A stretch of DNA of 49,235 bases from a virus. Position numbers and translations under genes: made by a program. Positions 7,859 through 16,400 of the stretch are shown piece by piece. Numbering within the stretch: the stretch's first letter is position 1; every line of letters starts with the position of its first letter. The notes beneath the pieces are model-generated. The model had not been told where the DNA came from. It searched no databases and worked only from the letters and a program-made list of their open reading frames with translations. The stretch covers positions 1 through 49,235 of IMG/VR virus record IMGVR_UViG_3300008117_000074; one strand, written 5' to 3'.

Positions 7859-8475
7859 AATATGAGTTTTTAGAAAATAACATTGTTTACTTTGAATCTG
7901 TAATACAAAATGTTCAAGATATTATAGACACAATGGAAGGCTTATCAAATCCAGCAGTTACTGACTGGGAGGCATGGTATGCATATAATACAACAACAAG
8001 ATATGGCGATATAAAATACTTGTGCAAAAAAGAACTAATCGGTATTGAAGATAGAATTATTAAAGAAAAATCACAATTTGTTATTGAATCCTTAATTAAT
8101 AATATGTGTGCTTGTATTGATAAATATGGAGAATTGTTTAATATTAATACAAATAAAATGATATTTGCTAAAGAAATTTTAAACAATGACTTCACTAAGA
8201 TTGGCATCTATAAATATTCTCAAAATGCAACCATGGGACCACATGTTGACTGGAATGATGACAATAATTATTTAGAATATACTATAGTTGTATATCTTAA
8301 TGACGACTACGAAGGTGGAGAGTTGTACTTCAATGAATTTGATATTAAACTAAAGCCAAAGGCTGGTAGCATTGTTATGTATCCATCAGTTAAACCATAC
8401 ACACACGAATCTTTAAAAGTGGTAAGTGGAAGAAAATGTTTGATTACTCATCATTGGAGAAATGATGAAATTTAA
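7855..8475 (+). CDS. 2-oxoglutarate/Fe(II) oxygenase (prolyl 4-hydroxylase-like), copy 6
   Basis: A 206-residue oxygenase with ligands His130, Asp132 (P-H-V-D) and His184 (T-H-E-S), and Lys194 (or the adjacent Arg193) for 2-oxoglutarate. The core motif Y-L-N-D-D-Y-E-G-G-E-L-Y-F is the same as in copy 2. The domain ends almost directly after the last strand, so this is close to a minimal catalytic unit plus a helical N-terminal section. Translation is probably coupled to the upstream hypothetical gene. Confidence 0.86.
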   Translation: MKYEFLENNIVYFESVIQNVQDIIDTMEGLSNPAVTDWEAWYAYNTTTRYGDIKYLCKKELIGIEDRIIKEKSQFVIESLINNMCACIDKYGELFNINTNKMIFAKEILNNDFTKIGIYKYSQNATMGPHVDWNDDNNYLEYTIVVYLNDDYEGGELYFNEFDIKLKPKAGSIVMYPSVKPYTHESLKVVSGRKCLITHHWRNDEI

Positions 8476-8484
8476 GGAGCCACT

Positions 8485-9153
8485 ATGGAATTAAAACCAA
8501 TACAATCAACAACGTTAATGGATTATGAAAGTGGTCAAAATGTTGAAGTAAAGCAGTTTCAAGTAGAAGACTTAATTTTAAATCATGAATTTGCCACACC
8601 CCACGCAGGCTTTGCCCTTAGATTCAATAACGATAAAAAAGACGGTACCTTTTTAGAAATTGGTGCATGTCATTGGAAGCAGGGTAATAATACATATCTT
8701 TTAGAAAAAGAATTTAATTGGAAAGGTGTTGCTATTGATATAGTGAAACATTTTGCTGACGACTATAATATAAATAGATCAAGTCACTGTATACATGGAG
8801 ATGCTTTTTCATATAATTGGGATCAGTATTTAAGTGAAAACAATTTTCCAAAAAGAATAGATTATTTGCAAATAGATGTTGATAAAACACCAGATTGGGC
8901 AAATTTATTTGCTTTGCTTAATGTTCCATTATCTAGATACAGATTTAATACAATTACTTTGGAGCATTGTGCAAATATGGATCCAAGACTAATGAAAATG
9001 AGAGATTTACAAAGAGAGATTTTATTTTCTTATGGATACAGAATTGTTGCTGCTGGGTATGATGAGGATTGGTGGATAGATTCGCAACTAGGAATTAGTG
9101 AGTCAGAATTTAATTCAATTTCTTATCAAGCATGGGCTAAAAAGTTTATTTAA
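8485..9153 (+). CDS. FkbM-family-like methyltransferase
   Basis: A 222-residue protein with an S-adenosylmethionine Rossmann fold. F-L-E-I-G-A-C-H-W-K-Q-G-N-N-T-Y resembles the FkbM motif I. V-A-I-D-I (acidic end of strand 2), H-G-D-A-F and I-D-Y-L-Q-I-D-V-D follow in the right order. FkbM relatives O-methylate sugars or polyketides; the acceptor here is unknown. AAGGAG sits six bases before ATG 8485. It is the last gene of the plus-strand island and overlaps the convergent oxygenase by four bases. Confidence 0.72.
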   Translation: MELKPIQSTTLMDYESGQNVEVKQFQVEDLILNHEFATPHAGFALRFNNDKKDGTFLEIGACHWKQGNNTYLLEKEFNWKGVAIDIVKHFADDYNINRSSHCIHGDAFSYNWDQYLSENNFPKRIDYLQIDVDKTPDWANLFALLNVPLSRYRFNTITLEHCANMDPRLMKMRDLQREILFSYGYRIVAAGYDEDWWIDSQLGISESEFNSISYQAWAKKFI

Positions 9154-9689
9154 AAATTTTTAATAAAACTTGTGTTTTCATTACCTTTTATAAAAATAGT
9201 AAACATATATCTAGTGCCAGTTTCTACTGGAAGGACAGAATGCCAATAGTCCCATTTATGAACTATAACAGATTTTGCTTTAGGTTTTATTTTATAATCT
9301 AATTCTGGGTAATATAGTTCCCCACCTGTAAAATTATCATTAACATAAAAAACTGCTCCAAATACAATATTTGTATTGGTGCCAGATGGATCAAAATCTT
9401 GATGCTCACTCATATACATTCCATCTTTTAGTCTTTGTAAATCAATTACTTCTAAATATGAAGTATAGTTTTTAAAATATTTCATTAGTTTTTCTTCTAA
9501 ACTTCTAAAAGTTGGTATTATTTCTGTTTTAAAATTATTAATATTATAGTTTCTTCCACCAACATCTTGCCATTCATTTTCAGAAACGTGATCTATAGCA
9601 TCATTTAGCAATGCAATTTCTTCATTTGTAATAAAGTTTTCCAGTTCCCAGATATAATCATGGTGTTGTATTATATTTATATTATACAT
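9150..9689 (-). CDS. 2-oxoglutarate/Fe(II) oxygenase (prolyl 4-hydroxylase-like), copy 7, opposite strand
   Basis: This 179-residue protein is the smallest copy and the only one on the minus strand. Ligands are His96, Asp98 (E-H-Q-D) and His150 (W-H-S-V), with Arg160 for 2-oxoglutarate. The core motif is Y-V-N-D-N-F-T-G-G-E-L-Y-Y. It lies downstream of the lysin on the same strand, 25 bases away, and has its own -10 box. Its start codon is inside one arm of a 13-bp perfect inverted repeat (see separate entry), so translation is probably controlled by RNA folding. Confidence 0.87.
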   Translation of the reverse strand: MYNINIIQHHDYIWELENFITNEEIALLNDAIDHVSENEWQDVGGRNYNINNFKTEIIPTFRSLEEKLMKYFKNYTSYLEVIDLQRLKDGMYMSEHQDFDPSGTNTNIVFGAVFYVNDNFTGGELYYPELDYKIKPKAKSVIVHKWDYWHSVLPVETGTRYMFTIFIKGNENTSFIKNF

Positions 9690-9700
9690 ATCTGGGAACT
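9643..9700 (-). promoter_or_regulatory. 13-bp perfect inverted repeat across the start of oxygenase copy 7
   Basis: AGTTCCCAGATAT at 9643-9655 and its exact reverse complement at 9688-9700 are separated by 32 bases. In the minus-strand message one arm is the leader plus the first two bases of the ATG, and the other arm is codons 12-16. The folded RNA would bury the start codon. Transcripts reading through from the lysin gene would carry the whole stem; transcripts from the local promoter would begin inside it. Confidence 0.65.
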
Positions 9701-9709
9701 AGTATATCA
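9701..9709 (-). promoter_or_regulatory. Extended -10 promoter for oxygenase copy 7
   Basis: On the minus strand TGA-TATACT occupies 9709-9701, 11 bases before the ATG at 9689. No -35 match is visible. The predicted start, near 9694, would leave a leader of only about five bases. Confidence 0.5.
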
Positions 9710-9714
9710 TTAGA

Positions 9715-10287
9715 TTACTTTGGAAATTTTTGCATCCATGTTTTTGTACGTGGCGTGATGCCTTTCCAGGCACTCCAATTTTTACCACCATTACTCATGT
9801 GATACGCAATCTGAGCATTAACTACTGGATTCATTAACTCAGCAGTAAAATTTAAGCCATATTTTTCACGACGATCTGGACCAAGCATGCTTATCATATT
9901 TATTTGGAATAGTCCAAAAGAACTGTCTCCAGTCTTAGCATTGCCATTAAAAGCCAATGGTCTGCCGTTGGACTCCTTTTTAGCAATAGCCCAAGCCTCA
10001 ATAAGGTCCTTGCCCCTAAACCCAACTCCCTTTAGAAGTTCTTTAAGTTGCCTATCAGATAGATAGGTTGCATTTTGATATTTATGTAAAACGTTCATGT
10101 CCTTTTTTACCTTAAGTAATGATTTGGGCTTAGATACCAAAAAAACCGCCTTTGGGGCGGTAGATTCAGAAACAGCCTGTTTACTTAAGTTATTTTCATC
10201 AGACAGAGCATTAGCCTTATTAGACACCAAAGTGAAAGTAAAGACAAATGCGAGTACCCCTATTAAAAATTTTTGATCATTCTTCAT
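9715..10287 (-). CDS. Secreted lytic transglycosylase/lysozyme-like lysin
   Basis: This 190-residue protein has an N-terminal signal peptide (K-N-D-Q-K, a hydrophobic stretch at 7-21, and A-N-A near residue 27), so it should use the host Sec system. The C-terminal part carries a lysozyme-fold core: E105 in A-K-K-E-S-N-G as the probable catalytic acid, S-S-F-G-L-F-Q-I-N, then N-P-V-V-N-A-Q-I-A-Y-H-M and N-W-S-A-W. It should cleave peptidoglycan glycan strands, for lysis or during entry. ATG 10287 is chosen over 10314 because AAGGAGG lies five bases upstream and the signal peptide then begins correctly. No holin is seen. A terminator-like hairpin lies inside its 5' coding region. Confidence 0.85.
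   Translation of the reverse strand: MKNDQKFLIGVLAFVFTFTLVSNKANALSDENNLSKQAVSESTAPKAVFLVSKPKSLLKVKKDMNVLHKYQNATYLSDRQLKELLKGVGFRGKDLIEAWAIAKKESNGRPLAFNGNAKTGDSSFGLFQINMISMLGPDRREKYGLNFTAELMNPVVNAQIAYHMSNGGKNWSAWKGITPRTKTWMQKFPK
10039..10061 (-). terminator. Terminator-like hairpin inside the lysin coding sequence
   Basis: Correction of place: the hairpin itself lies at 10139-10161 and is listed separately with those coordinates; nothing terminator-like is claimed at 10039-10061, which is ordinary lysin coding sequence. Confidence 0.02.
10139..10161 (-). terminator. Terminator-like hairpin within lysin codons 43-51 (possible attenuator)
   Basis: On the minus strand ACCGCC, loop CCAAA and GGCGGT form a six-pair GC-rich stem that runs into seven consecutive T (10145-10139). 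This is the shape of an intrinsic terminator, yet it falls about 130 bases into the lysin coding region, between the signal peptide and the catalytic domain. It could stop untranslated transcripts early. Confidence 0.45.
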
Positions 10288-10308
10288 AGTTTCCTCCTTA
10301 GAAAACAA

Positions 10309-10346
10309 TAACACCTTGTTAGGTGTCTATGAATAGTATAACACCT
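10309..10346. promoter_or_regulatory. Operator-like repeats between the lysin and fibre promoters
   Basis: TAACACCT occurs at 10309-10316 and 10339-10346, exactly 30 bases apart (about three helical turns). The first copy forms a palindrome, ACACCT-TGTT-AGGTGT (10311-10326). One copy overlaps the lysin -10 box and the palindrome sits at the predicted start of transcription. This is a plausible repressor site or leader hairpin; no cognate regulator is in the window. Confidence 0.45.
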
Positions 10347-10363
10347 AAAAATGTTATTGTCAA
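10335..10363 (-). promoter_or_regulatory. Consensus sigma-70-type promoter for the lysin
   Basis: On the minus strand a perfect TTGACA (10363-10358), a 17-base spacer and TATACT (10340-10335) preceded by TGT. It is the best promoter match in the window and points at the lysin start, about 48 bases downstream. Confidence 0.85.
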
Positions 10364-10401
10364 ATGGGCTTTTTAATAAAAAACTAAAAAATCTTTTAGC
10401 A

Positions 10402-10410
10402 TGCTATAAT
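10402..10410 (+). promoter_or_regulatory. Extended -10 promoter for the main fibre gene
   Basis: TGC-TATAAT (10405-10410) ends nine bases before ATG 10420. No Shine-Dalgarno lies between them, so the message would be nearly leaderless. No -35 is evident. Confidence 0.6.
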
Positions 10411-10419
10411 AGAAACACT

Positions 10420-13400
10420 ATGGCATCAGGCTTAACTCCTATATATCTTATTCCATATCCACTCTCAAGTGATCCAGTTAACGTTCACGGAGATGTTCAG
10501 TTATTGGCAGAACAATTAGAGGATGTATTATTTTTAAAGCCTGATAAAAATTTAAGCAATATATTTACACAATCAAATATTTTTAATGTTAACTCTGCTA
10601 CTGACGCAGTGCGAATAACTCAGTCTGGTGCTGGTAATGCCCTTGTTGTTGAGGATGCATCAAATCCAGATACCTCTGCATTTGTTATTGATACAAATGG
10701 CAACGTAGCAATTGGAAAAACTACTGCCTCTGTAAAACTTGATGTGGTTGGTGCAGCAGCCATATCTGGAGCAGTAACGGGATTAACATTTAATGGACTA
10801 ACCCTAACTTCAGCAGCAACTGGGTTTACAATTGCTGGCGGTACTACAAGTAAAACACTTACTCTTAGTAATACTCTTACCTTAGCAGGTACAGATTCAA
10901 CAACAATGACATTTCCATCTACAAGTCAAAACATTGTAGGTACTACAGCAACACAAACACTTACTAATAAATCTCTTTCTGATTCAACTACATTTATTGT
11001 TGACGTTGCAGATGCTACAAAGAGATTACAGTTTGACATTGGTGGCACAACTAATATTACTGGTACCTTTGCAACAGCATTTACCACTGCAAAAACTGTA
11101 ACATTCCAAGACGTTGCAGGTACTGTTTATGTATCAGGCGGAACAGATGTAACCTTAGCAGATGGTGGTACAAATGCATCTCTTACTGCTGTAAATGGTG
11201 GTGTAGTTTATTCAACTGCGTCTGCCCTTGCAATTTCTGCTGCTGGTAGTGCTGGTCAAATTTTAAGATCTGCAGGTGCTGCAGCCCCAACATGGTCTAC
11301 TGCAACTTATCCTGCTACAACTACTGCTAATCAAATTTTATATTCATCTGCAGCAAATACTATTGGTGAAATAACTACTGCAAATAACCAAGTTCTTGTT
11401 ACAAATGGTTCTGGTGTTCCTGCATTTTCTGGTACCCTGCCTTCTGGTGTAACTGCTTCATCTCTTACTTCATTTGGCACATCTCCAACATTAACAACAC
11501 CTACAATTGATACGATAAACGTATCTGGTGCTTCAGTTGCTGCTGCTCTTTGGAATACAACTCTTACCACTGGCTCTATTTCAATGGGTGGAGCATTAAC
11601 AACTGGTTCAGTAAACATTGCAAATGGCACTGCTCTTGCTGCTGGTTCAGTTAATATTGCTTCTGGTGCAGGTACTGGAAATAAGACTGTAAATATTGGA
11701 ACTTCTGCAACATCTGGAACTACTGCTATCACAATAGGATCAACCTCTGGAGCAACAAGCACCGTTGGAATTAATGGAGCAACAACAGTAACTGGAACAC
11801 TTACCACAACAGGAAATGTTACAGTCGGAGGAGACTTAACTGTTAATGGAATTTTAACAAGTATTAATACTAACACTCTAACTGTTGATGATAAGAACTT
11901 AGAACTTGGTGGAGTTGTTGCTGAAGTAGTGTCCACAACTGGTACGGTTGGATCAATTACAGGAACTGGGCCTTGGACAGCAACTATAACTGGAATGACA
12001 GATACTGCTAATTTAGTAGTAGGATCTGCAATTACAGCAACAAATGGAGTGGGATCACTTGGAGCAGGCGGTACATACGTAGTTGCATCTATAGTTAGCC
12101 AAACATCAATTACTTATACCGCAACAGGAGGAACAACACCAGTTGCTGGTACTATTACAAATATTACAAGTGGTGGGCCAACTAATACAACAGCAGATGG
12201 TGGTGGTATAACATTAAAGGGAACAACAGATAAAACCATTACTTGGGATGCAGCAAATGGCAACTGGACATCAAATCAACCATGGAATATAACTTCTGGC
12301 AATACATTTAAAATTAACAACGTATCAGTTCTTTCTAATACTTCAGTATTAGGTTTGACACCAACCATCAATGCAACAGGATATACACTTTCTGGCGGTA
12401 CTACAGCAGTAGCAGTTACATTTGCTGGAGGTGCTGCTTATACTATTAGCGGTACAAATGGTCAGACTTACACATTGCCATCTTCTGGCGGTACTGTTGC
12501 ATTAAACCCAACTACAACTATTGGCGATATCATTTATGCATCAGCAACAGGAACACCTGGAACTTTAACACGTCTTGCAGGTAATACTGCTACACAGCCA
12601 TCATTCCTAACATCAACTGGAAACGGTACTGCTAATACAACCACATCTTTTACATCCTCAACAGGTTCAGGAAACGTTGTATTGGCTACATCACCAACTA
12701 TTTCTGGTGGAAGCATTTCAGGTCTTACAACACTTGCTATTCGTGATACTTCAGCAGCATTTGACGTGACAATAGCAGCAACCTCTTCTCCAGCCTTGAG
12801 CGCAGGACGTGCTTTAACACTTAATATGCAAAATGCTGCAAGAACAATTTCTTTGGCTGGTAATATAACTGTTGGAGGTGCTTTAACTACAGCATCGTCA
12901 TTTACAACATCAGGTGCTTTTGCGTTAACACTTACTACTACAAATACAACAAATGCAACAATACCTGCAGGCACAGTAACACTTGTAGATCTTTCTACAT
13001 CACAGGCTTTGACCAATAAAACAATTAGTGGTTTAACAGTTTCAACAACTACAGGAACATTAACAATACCTGCTGCTACTATCGCATTTTCTGGTGCTAA
13101 TAATACAACTATTACTACAACTGGAGCAACTTCTGTTACATTGCCTACTTCAGGTACCTTGGCTGCAAACGTTACAACAACTATTGGTGATGTTATTTAT
13201 GCATCTGCTACAGGTACACCAGGAACACTTGCAAGACTTGCAGGTAATACAGCAACTCAGCCAGCATTTTTAACATCAACTGGTAATGGAACTGCTAATA
13301 CTACTACATCGTTTACTTCTTCAACAGGATCTGGAAATGTTGTTTTAGCAACTAGCCCAAGCATTGCTGGCGGTACTCATACAGGATTAACATCACTTGG

Positions 13401-16400
13401 AATTAGAGATACATCTGCAGCCTTTGACGTAACTATTGCTGCTACATCATCAACAGCATTAACTGCAGGACGTACATTAACCATTGATATGGTAAACGCT
13501 GCTAGAACAATAAAATTAGCAGGAAACCTTGATATTGCAGGAACAGTAACTCATGCTGGAGCATTTACTCAAACATTTACAGCAACTGCAAATACAAGTT
13601 TAACACTGCCAACTAGCGGAACTTTAGCAATAAACCCAACTACTACAATTGGAGATATTATTTATGCGTCTGCTACAGGAACCCCAGGAACACTTACACG
13701 TTTAGCAGGAAATATAACTGCTACAAAACAATTTTTGGTTCAAACTGGAAATGGCACAACATCTGCTGCGCCAGCATGGGGATCAATTGCAGACGGGGAT
13801 TTGCCATCAGCACTAACTGGAAAATCTTATAATGGTTTAACACTTACAAGCACAACTGGTACTTTTACTTTAACAAATGCTAAAACATTCTCAGTTCAAA
13901 ATACTTTAACTTTGTCTGGTACTGATGGATCAACATTAAATATTGGAGCAGGAGGAACATTAGGTTCTGCAGCCTACACTGCTTCAACAGCATATATTTC
14001 TTCAACATTAATGACTGCTCTTGGAGATATGATTTATGGAGGAGCATCTGGAGCAGCAACAAGACTCGCAAATGCTGGAACAACCAACGGAACTTATGTC
14101 TTACAGCAAACTGTTTCTGGTGGAGCAGCAGCAGCACCATCTTGGCTAGTAAGCACTGGCACTGGAAATAATGTTTTAGCAACTTCTCCAACAATTACTA
14201 CTCCAACTATTGATACAATCAACGTTTCAGGTGCAGCAATAGCAGCAGCACTTTGGAATACCACTTTAACAACTGGATCAATATCAATGGGTGGTGCGCT
14301 TACAACTGGCGGTATAAATATTGCTACTGGTACAGCATTTAATGGAACTGTTGCAATTGCTACAGGTGCTGGAACTGTAAATAAAACAATTAATATTGGA
14401 ACTTCTTCAACCTCTGGAACAACAGCAATTACCATAGGTTCTTCTTCTGGTGCTACAAGCACAATTGCTCTTAATGGTAATACAACAACAAGTGGTAATC
14501 TAACTGTTGGTGGAGACTTAACTGTAAACGGTACCTTAACAACTGTTAACTCAAATACAATTACTGTTGATGATAAAAATCTTGAACTTGGCTCAGTACC
14601 TTCTGCAACAGTTTCAACTACTGGCACAGTAGGTTCAATTACAGGCACAGGTCCTTGGACAGCCACAATTACTGGAATGTCATCTGTTGCTGGTCTAGTC
14701 GTTGGATCTGCTATATCCGCAACAAATGGAACTGGTTCTCTAGGCGCTGGAGGAACATATATAGTAGCGTCTATTGTAAGTAATACATCTATAACCTATA
14801 CAGCAACTGGTGGTACAACTCCAACTGCAGGAACAATAACAAATATAACTACAACTGGTGCAACAAATACAACTGCTAACGGTGGCGGTATAACATTAAA
14901 GGGTGCTACTGATAAGAGCATAATTTGGGACAGTACAAATACAAACTGGACTTCTTCAGAGCATTGGAATCTTGCATCAAGCAAAGTTTTCAAAATTAAT
15001 AACACCCAGGTTCTTTCTGCAACTGCAGTTCTTGGAATTACACCAAGCGCTCTAGCAACTGGTTTTTCAATTGCTGGAGGTACAACATCAAAGACTTTAA
15101 CTGTTTCAAATACTTTAACACTTTCTGGAACTGATGGAAGCACATTAAATATAGGTGCTGGAGGTACACTAGGATCAGCAGCATTTACTGCCTCTACAGC
15201 CTATGAGCCAGCAATTACTACTCTTGCTATATCAAAGGGTGGAACTGGAACTGGAACAGCCCCAACACAATGGGGAGTAATTTATGCAGCATCTACAACA
15301 GGATATGCTTCAACTGCTGCAGGTACTACAGGACAAGTTTTAACTGCTAATACTAGCGGTGCACCAACATGGTCAAATCAATCTTCATTGTCTGTAGGAA
15401 CAGCAACTAATCTTTCTGGAACTACAGTTAACTCAATTCCTTATCAATCTGCATCTGGAACTACGTCATATATTTCTATAGGTTCAGCAAACCAGGTTCT
15501 AGCGGTTAATGGAACAGCAAATGGATATACATGGGTTTCACCATTTACTAATCCAATGACTACTCTTGGAGATATGGTTTATGGCGCTGCTTCTGGAACT
15601 TCTACAAGGCTTGCTAATGCTGGGACAACTAATGGAGTTTATATTTTACAAGAAACAGTTACTGGTGGTGCAGCAGGTGCACCTTCATGGTTAGCAACTA
15701 CTGGTTCTGGCAACGTAGTACTTGCAACAAATCCATCACTTGCTGGTGCGACATTAACTGCACAACTTCAGTCTACACTTGCAAATAATACAGGAAATGG
15801 CGCAGGTCAAATTTATTTAAATGGTGCTACAGGCAATAGAATTGATTTTAATCAAAATGGTGTTGCTGGTCCATCATTTACAACCAGATCTGTTGGAACA
15901 AAAATTAATTTGTGGCCAAACGTAGGTGCGTCTACAGTTGATTTTGCAATAGGTATTGAAGCAAGCAATATGTGGTTTAGCGTTGATGGCGCTTCATCAG
16001 GATATAAGTGGTATGCAGGACAAACATTAATATCATCTCTTTCTGGTGCAGGTGCATTAACTGCAAACTCATTTGTTAAATCTGGTGGTACTTCAGCACA
16101 ATACTTGATGGCAGATGGATCTGTTACAACTTCTGTAATTGCAGCAGCAGGAACTTTGACTGGAACTACTCTTGCATCAAATGTTGTATTTTCAAGCCTA
16201 ACATCTTTGGGTACATTAACTTCTCTGTCAGTATCTGGATTGTCTACATTAAATTCAATTTCGGTTTCTGGAACTGCAACATTTTCTGCCTCTCCTACAG
16301 TGCCTTCCCCTACAAATAATACAGATGCAGTCAATAAGGCATATGTAGATTCAGTACTTGCAGGTGGTGTCCCTGCAATTATCCCACTTGATGATATTAG

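Noticed and set aside
9142-9171. An AT-only imperfect inverted repeat between the convergent methyltransferase and oxygenase genes, as a bidirectional terminator.
   Set aside because: The stem is almost entirely A-T with mismatches and overlaps both coding ends; in such AT-rich DNA it is weak evidence.
10039-10061. An entry in the feature list at 10039-10061 labelled as a terminator-like hairpin.
   Set aside because: It is a coordinate slip that is corrected in its own text; the hairpin is at 10139-10161 and no feature other than lysin coding sequence is claimed at 10039-10061.
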